A DNA stretch of 64,000 bases from Prevotellaceae bacterium UBA1391 (GTDB lineage: Bacteria > Bacteroidota > Bacteroidia > Bacteroidales > Bacteroidaceae): the NCBI GenBank assembly GCA_002305265.1, contig DBQP01000005.1:62001-126000 (forward strand), in the 5' to 3' direction. Of the stretch, positions 45,503 through 55,541 are shown piece after piece. The position numbers and the translations under genes are program-made. Position 1 is the stretch's first letter. Each line of letters begins with the position of its first letter. The notes under the pieces were generated by a model. The model ran no database searches and was not told the DNA's origin. It saw nothing but the letters and a program-made list of their open reading frames with translations.

Positions 45503-46258
45503 TCAGCGGCGGATGCTGACGCCATGGTCGCTGAGGTATTGCTTGAGCTCGGGGATGGGAATCTCGCCGAAATGGAAGACGCTGGCTGCAAGCGCGGCAT
45601 CGCTGTGACCCTCTGTGAAAGTGTCGAGGAAGTGCTGCTTCGTGCCGGCACCGCCGCTGGCGATGAGCGGAATGGTGAGTGCGGCGCTCAGCTGGCGCAA
45701 GGCGGCGTTGGCGAATCCGTTCTTGGTGCCGTCGTGGTTCATGCTGGTAAAGAGAATTTCTCCTGCACCCCGCTCATTGGCCTCATGCGCCCAGTCGAAG
45801 AGGTTGCGCCCGGTAGGCACACGGCCTCCGTTCAGGTAGCACTCCCAGTCGCCGTCGGTCTCGCGTGCGTCGATGGCTACGACGCATACCTGGGAACCGA
45901 AATGGCTGACGATTTCGTCGATGAGGTCGGGCCGGCGCAGGGCGGCGCTGTTGATGCTCACCTTATCGGCGCCGGCATTCAGCAAGCGGTCGACGTCGGC
46001 CAACTCGTTGATGCCGCCTCCGACGGTGAAGGGGATGGAGATTTCTCGCGCGATGCGCCCTACCAGCTCGGTGAAAGTCTTGCGACCTTCGTTGCTGGCA
46101 GTGATGTCGAGATAGACGAGTTCGTCGGCTCCCTGTGCGCTATAGGCCTTGCCCAAGGCCACGGGGTCGCCCGCCTGGCGCAAGTTGACGAAGTTCGTCC
46201 CTTTCACGGTCATGCCGTCCTTGATGTCGAGGCAGGGGATGATGCGTTTAGCTAACAT
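45503..46258 (-). CDS. hisF: Imidazole glycerol phosphate synthase cyclase subunit HisF
   Basis: 251 aa, TIM barrel with the family start LAKRIIPCLDIKDG (catalytic Asp 11) and the second catalytic Asp in VAIDAR. Cyclises PRFAR with ammonia from HisH. The ATG at 46258 overlaps the end of hisA by 11 bases, indicating coupling. Confidence 0.97.
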   Translation of the reverse strand: MLAKRIIPCLDIKDGMTVKGTNFVNLRQAGDPVALGKAYSAQGADELVYLDITASNEGRKTFTELVGRIAREISIPFTVGGGINELADVDRLLNAGADKVSINSAALRRPDLIDEIVSHFGSQVCVVAIDARETDGDWECYLNGGRVPTGRNLFDWAHEANERGAGEILFTSMNHDGTKNGFANAALRQLSAALTIPLIASGGAGTKQHFLDTFTEGHSDAALAASVFHFGEIPIPELKQYLSDHGVSIRR

Positions 46259-46979
46259 ACTTTTCCAAATCTTTGAGCGTGATCCGGCCTTCGTAGATGG
46301 CCTTTCCGAAGACGACGGCAGGCACACCGGCCTCGGCGAGTGCATCGATGTCCTGCATGCTGCTCACACCACCGCTGGCAATGAGGTGGAGGGAGGGCTG
46401 GGCGTCCAGCACCTTCCTGTAGAGCGAGACGGACGGGCCTTGCAGCATGCCGTCGCGAGAGATGTCGGTACAGAGCACCTTGGAGAATCCTCGTGCGACA
46501 TAGTCGGCAATGAAAGGTAGCAGTTTCTGTCCGTCTTCTTCCTTCCATCCGTTGATACTGATGAGCTCGTTCTTGACGTCGGCACCAATGATGAAGCGCG
46601 CTGCCCCAAACTGCTCGGCCCAGCGGACGAGGGTCGCGGGGGAGGTGACGGCCAGTGAGCCTACGGTCACCATGGCTGCGCCGGCATTGAAGGCCAACGC
46701 CAGATCGTCGTCGGTCTTGATGCCGCCTCCGAAATCAATCGTCAGACGGGTTTGTGCAGCAATCCGCTCGATGCAGCGGGCGTTGACGACATGGTTGCTG
46801 CGGGCACCGTCGAGGTCGACCACATGCAGGCGCGTGAGACCGTGGTCTTCAAATTCGCGCGCTACCTCGGCGGGATCGTTGCGATAGGTGCGCTGACGGG
46901 CGTAGTCGCCCTGCGTCAGCCGCACGCATTTGCCATCGATGATGTCGATGGCGGGTATGAGTTCTATCTGATTATCCAT
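46248..46979 (-). CDS. hisA: ProFAR isomerase HisA
   Basis: 243 aa TIM barrel. Start IELIPAIDIIDGKCVRLTQGDY with catalytic Asp 12, phosphate loops GGGI and SGGVSS. Isomerises ProFAR to PRFAR, the HisF/HisH substrate. It overlaps hisF. The 193-base gap to hisH shows no promoter. Confidence 0.97.
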   Translation of the reverse strand: MDNQIELIPAIDIIDGKCVRLTQGDYARQRTYRNDPAEVAREFEDHGLTRLHVVDLDGARSNHVVNARCIERIAAQTRLTIDFGGGIKTDDDLALAFNAGAAMVTVGSLAVTSPATLVRWAEQFGAARFIIGADVKNELISINGWKEEDGQKLLPFIADYVARGFSKVLCTDISRDGMLQGPSVSLYRKVLDAQPSLHLIASGGVSSMQDIDALAEAGVPAVVFGKAIYEGRITLKDLEKYVS

Positions 46980-47172
46980 ACGATTTTTCTGTCACAGAGT
47001 GCGCCGCGCCAAACGGGGAAGGGCGCGGAAAGGATTCGTGCGCAGCAGCGAAAAGGACCTCGGACACACCTATAGTGTCTATGGCATGCGGCCGACCTTC
47101 ACAAAGGTGCGCGGGAAAGGATTACCGCCAAACGGAAATCGGGGCGTTTGAGGCGACGGCCGAGAGAGGCAG

Positions 47173-47772
47173 TCAGGACTGAGGAAGTTGGAGAAAGTTC
47201 CGGAGAATCCGCTCACCCACGTCTCCGCTCTTTTCGGGATGAAACTGCGTGGCATAGAAGTTGCGCACGTGCAATGCGGCGGAATAGGGCTGGATGTAAT
47301 CCGTCGTAGCAATGGTCTGCTCGCAGAGAGGCACGTAGTAGGAATGGACGAAGTAGACATATTCTTCTGGACGCAGCCCCTCAAACAGCGGCGAGCGCAG
47401 GTCGGCTATCTGGTTCCAGCCCATCTGCGGCACTTTGTCCTCGTGGCGCTGCGGGCGGAAACGGACAACATCGGCGTCGAACACGCCCAAGCAGTCGGTG
47501 TCGGCCTCCTCGCTATGACGACAGAGAATCTGCATGCCGATGCAGATGCCGAGCACGGGGTTCTGCAGGTTGCGGATGACCTCGTCGAGTCCCCGCTCCC
47601 GCAGATAGGCCATCGTCGTGCCTGCCTCCCCTTGTCCTGCAAAGATCACACGGTCGGCGCTTCGCAGCTGGTCGGGGTCGTCGGTGAGAATGGGTGTGAT
47701 GCCGACGCGCTCCAGGGCATTGATGACCGAACGGATATTGCCGGCATTGTATTTCACGATGGCTACATTCAT
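47173..47772 (-). CDS. hisH: Imidazole glycerol phosphate synthase glutaminase subunit HisH
   Basis: 199 aa, class I glutaminase: nucleophile Cys 77 in GICIGMQ, and the His/Glu pair in TQFHPEKSG near the C-terminus. Supplies ammonia to HisF. First gene of hisH-hisA-hisF-hisIE; a minus-strand TAACTTTG (47836-47829) lies upstream. The earlier his genes are not in the window. Confidence 0.96.
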   Translation of the reverse strand: MNVAIVKYNAGNIRSVINALERVGITPILTDDPDQLRSADRVIFAGQGEAGTTMAYLRERGLDEVIRNLQNPVLGICIGMQILCRHSEEADTDCLGVFDADVVRFRPQRHEDKVPQMGWNQIADLRSPLFEGLRPEEYVYFVHSYYVPLCEQTIATTDYIQPYSAALHVRNFYATQFHPEKSGDVGERILRNFLQLPQS

Positions 47773-47828
47773 ACTTCTCAAGTGCTGATTTGGTTGCATT
47801 CTTGCAGCAAAATACCTATATTAGGCTG

Positions 47829-47836
47829 CAAAGTTA
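47829..47836 (-). promoter_or_regulatory. -7 box of the his operon
   Basis: TAACTTTG on the minus strand, 57 bases before the hisH ATG; the preceding sequence is A+T-rich, without an exact -33 at 19-20 bases. No attenuator-like His-rich leader was seen. Confidence 0.65.
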
Positions 47837-48055
47837 CAATATTTTAAGCAAATCGACGATATTTTTGTTAGAAAAAGGTGCGTTTGCATAGAATCCTCAG
47901 CCCGCAGGGCCTGTCCGAACAGCTCATGCAAAAAGACTGCGGGGTGGCTACGGAGAGATGTGACAATGCCCCTGTATTCGCCCTATTGCCCCCGCGCCCA
48001 GCAGGCTGCCGCAAAATAGGCGACCACAAATGGCAGAGACCTCGGCATTTTTTGG

Positions 48056-48063
48056 TAAATTTG
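48056..48063 (+). promoter_or_regulatory. -7 box upstream of the FKBP gene
   Basis: TAAATTTG preceded by TTTTTTGG; the ATG is 164 bases downstream. The rest of 47837-48226 shows no gene. Confidence 0.55.
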
Positions 48064-48226
48064 CAGCAAGACATCCCCGGACGCCATCCGACGCATGGAC
48101 TGGGGTGTCGCCAGCGGTCGACGCCGCCAGCGTCCAGAAGGCAATTCGCGCGCGAACATTATATATGTCCCCTCGGATCCGACGAGCCACTCCCGCTCCA
48201 TCAACACACACAAAATCTATCTCCAC

Positions 48227-48625
48227 ATGGCCAACCAGCAATACAAACAAGCCAACATCGACTGGCTGCAAGCGAAAAGCAAAGAAGAAGGTGTAATGTC
48301 TCTTGCCAAGGGAATCTTCTACAAGGTTCTGAGCGAAGGAAGAAATGACGGACTGCATCCGTCGCCACGCAGCATTGTCACCGTCCACTACACGGGAAAA
48401 ACCATCGACGGCCGCACCTTCGACACGAGCCGGGATTCCACTCCGCCAGCCTTCCGACTGTCCGACCTCATCGAAGGATGGATCATTGCCCTGCAGCAGA
48501 TGTGCGTGGGCGACGTATGGGAAATCTATCTCCCCGCCAACATGGGCTATGGCAATTATTCGCAGCCAGGCATCCCGGCCAACTCCACGCTCATTTTCGA
48601 GATAGAGCTGGTCGGTATCGCCTGA
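48227..48625 (+). CDS. FKBP-type peptidyl-prolyl isomerase
   Basis: 132 aa from MANQQYKQANIDWL. Short N-terminal helix then the FKBP core: VTVHYTGKTIDGRTFDTS, FRLSDLIEGWIIALQQM, LPANMGYGNYSQPGIPANSTLIFEIELV. No signal peptide, so cytoplasmic. Slows or assists prolyl isomerisation in folding. The open frame reaches 44 codons further upstream but without family similarity. Confidence 0.9.
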   Translation: MANQQYKQANIDWLQAKSKEEGVMSLAKGIFYKVLSEGRNDGLHPSPRSIVTVHYTGKTIDGRTFDTSRDSTPPAFRLSDLIEGWIIALQQMCVGDVWEIYLPANMGYGNYSQPGIPANSTLIFEIELVGIA

Positions 48626-48705
48626 ACCCTGTTCATTTTTTGGCGACGCAACTGACTGACAGACAAAAAAGCACGTGAGCGACCTGCTTTTTCAAAAAAA
48701 TGCAC

Positions 48706-48713
48706 TAACTTTG
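48706..48713 (+). promoter_or_regulatory. -7 box of the ruvX-def-TPR operon
   Basis: TAACTTTG, 21 bases before the ruvX ATG. Confidence 0.6.
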
Positions 48714-48734
48714 CAGAAACAACACGCGTTTGCC

Positions 48735-49160
48735 ATGGGCAGGATTCTTGCCATCGACTACGGAAAAAAACGAACTGGCCTCGCTGCCACCGACACGCTG
48801 AAACTGATTGCAAACGGCATCGGAACAGTGGAAACCGTCCGTCTCTTCGACTTCATCGCCGAATATACGAGCCATGAAGACGTGGAGCGCATCGTCGTCG
48901 GGCTACCTCGGCAGAACAACGGGGAATATTCGGAGAACATGGGGCGCATCACGCCTTTTGTCAACCGACTGCGCAAGCTGCACCCCAACATACCTGTGGA
49001 ATTCTACGACGAGCGTTTCACCTCCGTACTGGCCCATCGGGCCATCATTGAAAGTGGAATCGGCAAGAAAGCCCGCCGTGAGAACAAAGGGCTGGTGGAT
49101 CAGATCAGCGCCACCATCATTCTCGAAGACTACATGGAGCAACTTCGCAACGCCAGATAG
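48735..49160 (+). CDS. ruvX: Putative pre-16S rRNA nuclease (Holliday-junction resolvase-like)
   Basis: 141 aa, RNase H-like fold: MGRILAIDYGKKRTGLA with catalytic Asp 8, VVGLPRQNNGEYSE, FYDERFTSVLA and the closing DQISATIILEDYM. YqgF/RuvX family, implicated in 16S rRNA 5' end processing. First gene of ruvX-def-TPR-thrS, a synteny common in Bacteroidota. Confidence 0.93.
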   Translation: MGRILAIDYGKKRTGLAATDTLKLIANGIGTVETVRLFDFIAEYTSHEDVERIVVGLPRQNNGEYSENMGRITPFVNRLRKLHPNIPVEFYDERFTSVLAHRAIIESGIGKKARRENKGLVDQISATIILEDYMEQLRNAR

Positions 49161-49283
49161 CGAGCCATGCACTGCAGGACGAAACGTCCTCGTGCGGCAT
49201 CCCGCTCTGCAAAAGCTGCGGAACATCTCCTCGGGCAATGCGTGCCCCATCCTAACTTTCACCCAATATTTACTCCATTTACT

Positions 49284-49838
49284 ATGATTCTCCCCATGTA
49301 TATTTTCGGCCAGTCGGTCTTGCGCAAGCATGCTGAAGACATTCCGGCCGACTATCCAGAACTCAAGACGCTGCTGGACAACATGTTCGAAACGCTCAGA
49401 AACGCAGAAGGTGTAGGGCTCGCAGCACCTCAGGTCGGTCTTCCTATCCGCGTCGTTGTCATCGATCTCGACTGCATCAGCGAAGACCAACCAGAATTCA
49501 AGGGCTACCTGCGTGCCTTCATCAACGGCCACATCATCGAGACCAGCGACGACCTCGTCCCATACGAGGAGGGCTGCCTCTCCATTCCAGGCCTGCACGA
49601 GACCGTGAAACGCCCTTCAAGAGTACGCATCCAGTGGGTGGACGAGAACTTCGAGCCGCACGACGAGTGGTTTGACGGCTTCGAGGCCCGTGTCATCCAG
49701 CACGAGTTCGACCACCTCGAAGGCAAGATGTTCGTCGATTACCTTTCGCCTCTCCGCAAGCAGCTTGTCAAGAAAAAACTGGTAGGAATGACGAAAGGCC
49801 AATTCTCCTGCACCTACAAGGCAAAGCCCAACCGCTGA
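49284..49838 (+). CDS. def: Peptide deformylase
   Basis: 184 aa. Metal site: GVGLAAPQ (43-50), EGCLSIPG with Cys 98, and QHEFDHLEG with His 140, Glu 141 and His 144. Removes the formyl group from new proteins. Start taken at MILPMYIFG, the family start; the frame extends 39 codons upstream over non-coding sequence. Confidence 0.96.
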   Translation: MILPMYIFGQSVLRKHAEDIPADYPELKTLLDNMFETLRNAEGVGLAAPQVGLPIRVVVIDLDCISEDQPEFKGYLRAFINGHIIETSDDLVPYEEGCLSIPGLHETVKRPSRVRIQWVDENFEPHDEWFDGFEARVIQHEFDHLEGKMFVDYLSPLRKQLVKKKLVGMTKGQFSCTYKAKPNR

Positions 49839-49937
49839 CCCACTCCAGTGTGGGCGCAGACAATGCAACTTGAATCTTGCTGAAAATTCAGAGACGACGC
49901 ATCCCCGCCGCACGGCATGCGCAGCCAAACAGCTCTC

Positions 49938-51638
49938 ATGAAGCATTTCCTCCTCATCCTATTCTGCATCTCAGCCGCGCTTTGCCGCGCGCAAATCAAT
50001 ACAGACCGCATGCTGGACGTAGGGCGCAACGCACTCTACTTTGAGGATTATGCACTTTCCATCCAGTACTTCAACCGCATTATTGCCTCCAAGCCCTACC
50101 TCTACGAGCCATACTTCTACCGCGCGGTGGCAAAATTCTATCTGGAGGACTACACCGGTGCGGAAGCAGACTGCTCAAAAGCCATCAGCATCAATCCCTT
50201 CTACCCCAACCCCTACGAGCTTCGTGGGCTGGCTCGCATCAACCTGCAGCAATACGATGCGGCTGCACACGACTATGAGAGAGCGACGAAGGAGAATCCT
50301 GAGCAGCGCGGACTCTGGCGCAACTGGGTGCTCTGCAACCTCGAGATGGATTCCATCGCCACGGCCGACTCCATTGCCGAAAGCATCATCCTGCGCTGGC
50401 CGAAGCATGCCGATGGCTATATGCTGAAGGCACAAACCCGGCTCGCCGCAGGAGACACACTCGAAGCCGAACAATTCATCGACACGGCGCTCATCAACGA
50501 CCGCTACAACGTGCCCTCGCTATCGCTCAAAGCCAACATGCTCATGCGGCGTGAGGTGTGGCCAGAAGCCGACAGCGTGCTCACCGAAGCCATCCGGCTG
50601 CAGCCCCGCAACACTGGCAACCTGCTCAATCGGGCACTTACACGCTACCACATGAACAACCTACGGGGCGCCATGGCCGACTACGACGCGGCCCTCAGCA
50701 TCGACCCTACCAACTTCACGGGCCACTACAACCGCGGATTGCTCCGTGCCCGAGTGGGCGAGGACAATCTGGCCATCGAAGACTTCGATTTCATCCTGCG
50801 CATCACACCCGACGATGTCATGTGCATCTACAACCGCGCAGAGCTGCGCATGGCGACGGGAGATTACCAAGGTGCTATCGAGGATTACACAAAACTCATC
50901 CAGACCTACCCCAACTTTCTTCTCGGTTATGAGCAGCGTGCAATTGCACGACGGCGCATAGGCGATACAGCTGGGGCAGCCCGCGATGAGAACTTCGTCT
51001 TGCAAGAACAAATCTATCACCGCTACGGTATAGCCACAAAAACGAGCAGACGCGGAGCTACCACGCGCAAGAAATCGGAAGTCGACCTCAGCGAGTATCA
51101 GAAACTGGTGGTCGACGACGAGGAGGAAGACAAAGTTTACGAGAGCGAATACCGCGGCAAGATTCAGAACAAAACGGCAGACGATTCGCCGCAAGGGCCT
51201 GCCTCGCTCCCCGAATACCGGCGCCACGATGCCGTTGCCGACGCATTGTTCGACAAAGGACTTGAGCACCTGCTCATGAAAGAGTACGACGCCGCCATCA
51301 CCCAGTTTAGCGCCTGCATCGAAACCGGCAAGGCGCCCGCCGAAGCCTATTACAACCGCGCGTTCGCCCTGACGCAAGCCCTTTCTTCCGTCGACCGCAC
51401 GTCCGTTGGCCGAGAGCAAGTCACCGCCCATATTGCACGCGCCACCGAGGATCTCAACCGCGCCATCACGCTCCTTCCGTCTTTCGGACAGGCGTATTTC
51501 AACCGCGGACTGCTCCACCTGCAGCGCGGCGACAACGAGGCAGCCACCCAAGATCTCAGCACAGCCGGAGAACTGGGCATCTACCGCGCCTACAGCCTGC
51601 TGAAACAGTCACAAAGCAGCAAGAGCACGAAAAAGTAG
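49938..51638 (+). CDS. Exported tetratricopeptide-repeat protein
   Basis: 566 aa from MKHFLLILF (another Met seven codons earlier). A signal peptide ending CRAQ is followed by an N-terminal set of about nine TPR-like repeats (e.g. YTGAEADCSKAISINPFYPN; the YEPYFYRAVAKFYLEDY unit), a charged linker near 370-430 (KKSEVDLSEYQKLVVDDEEEDK), then two or three more repeats. Likely periplasmic or outer-membrane-facing scaffold. Between def and thrS, as in other Bacteroidota. Confidence 0.85.
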   Translation: MKHFLLILFCISAALCRAQINTDRMLDVGRNALYFEDYALSIQYFNRIIASKPYLYEPYFYRAVAKFYLEDYTGAEADCSKAISINPFYPNPYELRGLARINLQQYDAAAHDYERATKENPEQRGLWRNWVLCNLEMDSIATADSIAESIILRWPKHADGYMLKAQTRLAAGDTLEAEQFIDTALINDRYNVPSLSLKANMLMRREVWPEADSVLTEAIRLQPRNTGNLLNRALTRYHMNNLRGAMADYDAALSIDPTNFTGHYNRGLLRARVGEDNLAIEDFDFILRITPDDVMCIYNRAELRMATGDYQGAIEDYTKLIQTYPNFLLGYEQRAIARRRIGDTAGAARDENFVLQEQIYHRYGIATKTSRRGATTRKKSEVDLSEYQKLVVDDEEEDKVYESEYRGKIQNKTADDSPQGPASLPEYRRHDAVADALFDKGLEHLLMKEYDAAITQFSACIETGKAPAEAYYNRAFALTQALSSVDRTSVGREQVTAHIARATEDLNRAITLLPSFGQAYFNRGLLHLQRGDNEAATQDLSTAGELGIYRAYSLLKQSQSSKSTKK

Positions 51639-51683
51639 CAAAGATTCCTTCGCAAAAACGCCTGCTTTCTTGACAAAAAGCAC

Positions 51684-51691
51684 TACCTTTG
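51684..51691 (+). promoter_or_regulatory. -7 box of thrS
   Basis: TACCTTTG 50 bases before the thrS ATG, in an A-rich context. No T-box structure was seen. Confidence 0.65.
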
Positions 51692-51741
51692 CATCTTAAA
51701 GCATACATCCAGCACAACAAGCACAACAAGCAAACAAAGAT

Positions 51742-53688
51742 ATGATACGAATCACATTTCCCGACCAGTCGGTGAGAGAATACGAAGCAGGCGTCACGGC
51801 CCTTCAGATTGCAGAAAGCATCAGCTCCCGACTTGCACAAGAAATCATTGCGTGCAGCGTGAACGGAGAAACCACCGAGGTCAACCGCCCCATCAACGAG
51901 GACGCCACACTCGTGCTCCACAAGTGGGACGACGAACAAGGCAAACACGCTTTCTGGCACACTTCCGCCCACCTCATGGCAGAAGCGCTGCAAGAACTGT
52001 ACCCCGGCACACAGTTCGGCATCGGACCAGCCATCGAAAACGGATTCTATTACGACGTCATGATGCCGGAAGGCGTCAAGCTCAACGACGCTGAGTTCCC
52101 CAAAATCGAAAAGAAGATGCAGGAACTGGTCCAGCGCAAGGAGGTCCTCATACGTCGGGAAATCAGCAAGGCCGACGCACTCAAGTTCTTCGGTGATCGC
52201 GGCCAAACCTATAAAAACGAACTCATCGCCGAGCTTGAGGACGGTCATATTACGACTTACACGCAGGGCAACTATACAGACCTCTGCCGTGGTCCTCACC
52301 TCGTCTCCACGGCCGACATCAAGGCAGTGAAGATTCTCTCCGTGGCCGCTGCCTATTGGCGAGGCGACGAGAAGCGTCCGATGATGACCCGCATCTACGG
52401 CATCTCCTTCCCCAAGAAAAAGATGCTCGACGAATATCTCATCAAACTCGAGGAAGCCAAAAAACGCGACCACCGCAAGATTGGCAAGGAGATGGACCTC
52501 TTCATGTTCTCCGACCGCGTCGGAAAAGGCCTGCCCATGTGGCTTCCCAAAGGCACGCAGCTGCGCATCCGCCTGCAGGACTTCCTGCGCAAGATCCAGC
52601 GCGAATACGGCTATCAGGAAGTCATCACGCCGCACATTGGCAGCAAGAGCCTCTACGTCACCTCCGGCCACTACGCCCACTACGGCAAGGATTCCTTCCA
52701 GCCCATCCACACGCCGGAAGAAGACGAGGAATACATGCTCAAACCCATGAACTGTCCTCACCACTGCGAAGTCTTCGCCTATCAGCCTCGCTCCTACAAA
52801 GACCTCCCGCTGCGTATCGCCGAGTTCGGCACCGTCTACCGCTATGAGCAGAGCGGCGAGCTCCACGGCCTCACCCGCGTACGCTCCTTCACCCAGGACG
52901 ACGCCCACATTTTCTGCAGCCCCGATCAGGTGAAGGCTGAGTTCGAGCGCGTGATGGACATCATCTTCATCGTCTTCAAGGCTCTCGGATTCAAGGACTA
53001 CGAGGCACAGATCTCACTCCGCGACCCCAGCAACAAGGAGAAGTACATCGGCAGCGACGAAGTATGGGAAGAAGCCGAGAACGCCATCATCGAAGCCTGC
53101 AAGGAGAAAGGCCTGAAGGCGCGCACCGAGACCGGCGAAGCCGCATTCTACGGTCCTAAGCTCGACTTCATGGTCAAGGATGCCCTCGGTCGCCGCTGGC
53201 AGCTTGGAACCATCCAAGTAGACTACAACCTGCCCGAGCGCTTCAAGCTCGAATACACCGGTGCCGACAACGAGAAACACCGTCCGGTGATGATTCACCG
53301 CGCCCCGTTCGGCTCCCTCGAGCGCTTCACAGCCGTTCTCATCGAGCACACCGCCGGCCACTTCCCCCTCTGGCTCACCCCCGACCAAGTGGCTGTCCTG
53401 CCCATCTCAGAGAAATTCAACGACTACGCACAGGAAGTCTGCCGCTTCCTCAATGCCCACGACGTCCGTGCCACAGTCGACGACCGCAATGAGAAAATCG
53501 GACGCAAAATCCGCGACAACGAGCTCAAGCGCATCCCCTACATGCTCGTGGTCGGCGAAAAGGAAGCCAACGACAAGACGGTGGCCGTGCGCAAGCAGGG
53601 ACAAGGCGATCAAGGCGTCATGAGCTACCAGGATTTCGCCAAGAAAATTGAGGAGGAGGTTCGCTCCATGGTCGAGCACCTCGCTTAA
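51742..53688 (+). CDS. thrS: Threonyl-tRNA synthetase
   Basis: 648 aa. TGS domain (1-60), editing domain with HTSAHLMAEAL and YTDLCRGPHL, class II core with KPMNCPHHCEVF (zinc Cys about 338 and later His), motif 2 RIAEFGTVYRYEQSGELHGLTRVRSFTQDDAHIFC, motif 3 GSLERFTAVLIEH, and the anticodon domain. Charges tRNA-Thr. Followed by a strong terminator. Confidence 0.97.
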   Translation: MIRITFPDQSVREYEAGVTALQIAESISSRLAQEIIACSVNGETTEVNRPINEDATLVLHKWDDEQGKHAFWHTSAHLMAEALQELYPGTQFGIGPAIENGFYYDVMMPEGVKLNDAEFPKIEKKMQELVQRKEVLIRREISKADALKFFGDRGQTYKNELIAELEDGHITTYTQGNYTDLCRGPHLVSTADIKAVKILSVAAAYWRGDEKRPMMTRIYGISFPKKKMLDEYLIKLEEAKKRDHRKIGKEMDLFMFSDRVGKGLPMWLPKGTQLRIRLQDFLRKIQREYGYQEVITPHIGSKSLYVTSGHYAHYGKDSFQPIHTPEEDEEYMLKPMNCPHHCEVFAYQPRSYKDLPLRIAEFGTVYRYEQSGELHGLTRVRSFTQDDAHIFCSPDQVKAEFERVMDIIFIVFKALGFKDYEAQISLRDPSNKEKYIGSDEVWEEAENAIIEACKEKGLKARTETGEAAFYGPKLDFMVKDALGRRWQLGTIQVDYNLPERFKLEYTGADNEKHRPVMIHRAPFGSLERFTAVLIEHTAGHFPLWLTPDQVAVLPISEKFNDYAQEVCRFLNAHDVRATVDDRNEKIGRKIRDNELKRIPYMLVVGEKEANDKTVAVRKQGQGDQGVMSYQDFAKKIEEEVRSMVEHLA

Positions 53689-53710
53689 CCCCCTCATTTC
53701 TTACGCACAC

Positions 53711-53769
53711 AGAGGTAATAGATGAAAGACACTTCCCGCAAGGGATGTCCATCTATTACCTCTTTTTTT
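53711..53769 (+). terminator. thrS terminator
   Basis: AGAGGTAATAGATG (53711-53724) / CATCTATTACCTCT (53750-53763), T-run 53762-53769. Confidence 0.9.
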
Positions 53770-53978
53770 TGCATCCTCATCGCTCCAAGATGCAGCGTTC
53801 CAGCACCCATCCATACAACCGGAAAAAGCCTGAAAAGCCCATCACATTAGCTCTACGCGCACGGCCAGCCCCGCGTCAAGCCCACCCAGCTGCTGCTGCC
53901 GTACCACAAAGTAGCCATCCCAACAAAAACATCCAAGAAAAAGATGGCGGAAGTTGCTAATTTCTCGAATATTATAAG

Positions 53979-53986
53979 TAACTTTG
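53979..53986 (+). promoter_or_regulatory. -7 box of eno
   Basis: TAACTTTG, with TTGC at 53954-53957 as a possible -33 (gap 21). The leader to the ATG is about 110 bases. The rest of 53770-54100 contains no gene. Confidence 0.65.
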
Positions 53987-54100
53987 CGATGTCTCAACCG
54001 CTCGTCCCATCAACGTCGCCGGTTGGGAGAATCTCCAGGCAAAACCTGATGTTCAGGATCGATTAATTCCTTTTTTTAAAAAACAAAAAAACAAACCATT

Positions 54101-55411
54101 ATGATGAAAATTGAAAAAGTACACGCAAGAGAAATCATTGACTCGCGCGGCAATCCTACAGTAGAAGTAGAAGTAACCCTCGAAAACGGCATCATGGGCC
54201 GCGCCAGCGTTCCCTCCGGCGCATCCACAGGTGAGAATGAGGCACTCGAGCTCCGCGACGGCGACAAGAGCCGCTACGGTGGCAAAGGCGTGCTCAAGGC
54301 CGTTACCAATGTCAATGAGGTCATTGCGCCAGCGCTCAAGGGCGACAACGTCTTCGACCAGCGCGCCATCGACTACAAGATGCTGGCCCTCGACGGCACG
54401 CCCACCAAGAGCAAGCTGGGTGCCAACGCCATCCTCGGCGTTTCGCTCGCTGTGGCTCAGACTGCAGCCGCTGCGCTCGGACTTCCCCTCTACCGCTACA
54501 TCGGCGGCGCCAACGCCTATGTAATGCCCGTGCCCATGATGAACATCATCAATGGTGGTGCACACTCCGATGCCCCCATCGCTTTCCAGGAATTCATGAT
54601 CCGTCCGGTCGGCGCAAGCGACGAGAAGGAAGCCATCCGCATGGGTGCTGAGGTGTTCCACCGCCTTCAGGCCAACCTCAAGAAGCGCGGCCTCTCCACG
54701 GCTGTCGGCGACGAAGGTGGATTCGCCCCGAAGCTCGACGGCATCGAGGACGCCCTGCAGAGCATCGTCGACGCCATCCGCGATGCTGGCTATGAGCCGG
54801 GCAAGGACGTCCGCATCGCGATGGACTGCGCTGCCAGCGAGTTCTCCGTGGTCAAGGACGGCAAGTACTACTACAACTACCGCCAGCTCTCCAACGGAAC
54901 ACCCAAGGATCCCAACGGCAAGGAACTGAGCGTAGACGAGCAGATCAAGTTCCTCGAAGAACTCATCACCAAGTACCCCATCGACTCCATCGAGGACGGT
55001 CTTGACGAGAACGACTGGGAAGGCTGGGTGAAGCTCACACAGGCCATCGGCAGCAAATGCCAGCTCGTGGGCGACGACCTCTTCGTCACCAACACCAAGT
55101 TCCTGGAGAAGGGCATCAAGATGGGCGCAGGCAACGCCATCCTCATCAAGGTGAACCAGATCGGATCGCTCACCGAGACACTCGAGGCCATCGAGATGGC
55201 ACATCGCCATGGCTACAACACCGTGACTTCCCACCGCTCGGGCGAGACTGAGGACACGACCATTGCCGACATCGCCGTGGCCACCAACTCCGGACAGATC
55301 AAGACCGGCAGCATGTCGCGCACCGACCGCATGGCGAAGTACAACCAGCTCCTCCGTATCGAGGAACAGCTGGGCAGCAACGCCGTGTATGCTTATCAGA
55401 AGCTGCGCTAA
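54101..55411 (+). CDS. eno: Enolase
   Basis: 436 aa. Converts 2-phosphoglycerate to phosphoenolpyruvate. Starts MMKIEKVHAREIIDSRGNPTVE; SGASTGENEALELRDGD loop, GDEGGFAPKL, the metal ligands in MDCAASEF, SIEDGLDENDW and DDLFVTN, and the catalytic Lys/His region KVNQIGSLTETLEAI plus SHRSGETEDT. A second ATG three bases later is equally possible. Two hairpins follow. Confidence 0.97.
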   Translation: MMKIEKVHAREIIDSRGNPTVEVEVTLENGIMGRASVPSGASTGENEALELRDGDKSRYGGKGVLKAVTNVNEVIAPALKGDNVFDQRAIDYKMLALDGTPTKSKLGANAILGVSLAVAQTAAAALGLPLYRYIGGANAYVMPVPMMNIINGGAHSDAPIAFQEFMIRPVGASDEKEAIRMGAEVFHRLQANLKKRGLSTAVGDEGGFAPKLDGIEDALQSIVDAIRDAGYEPGKDVRIAMDCAASEFSVVKDGKYYYNYRQLSNGTPKDPNGKELSVDEQIKFLEELITKYPIDSIEDGLDENDWEGWVKLTQAIGSKCQLVGDDLFVTNTKFLEKGIKMGAGNAILIKVNQIGSLTETLEAIEMAHRHGYNTVTSHRSGETEDTTIADIAVATNSGQIKTGSMSRTDRMAKYNQLLRIEEQLGSNAVYAYQKLR

Positions 55412-55494
55412 GACCTTCCGGCGTCGTCGGTGCCGCAAGACGCCTCACCGCAGACTTGCCATCCGACGCCCGACAGATCATCCGACAACCATTG

Positions 55495-55533
55495 GGAGGG
55501 GAACTGCTTGCCGCAGTTCCCCTCCTTTCTTTT
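55495..55533 (+). terminator. eno terminator
   Basis: GGAGGGGAACTGC (55495-55507) / GCAGTTCCCCTCC (55513-55525), five-base loop, followed by TTTCTTTT. Confidence 0.9.
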
Positions 55534-55541
55534 AGGAACGA

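Noticed and set aside
51640..51741. T-box or riboswitch before thrS
   Set aside because: The leader is only about 100 bases and lacks any specifier/antiterminator structure. No lysine riboswitch was seen before lysC and no his attenuator before hisH.
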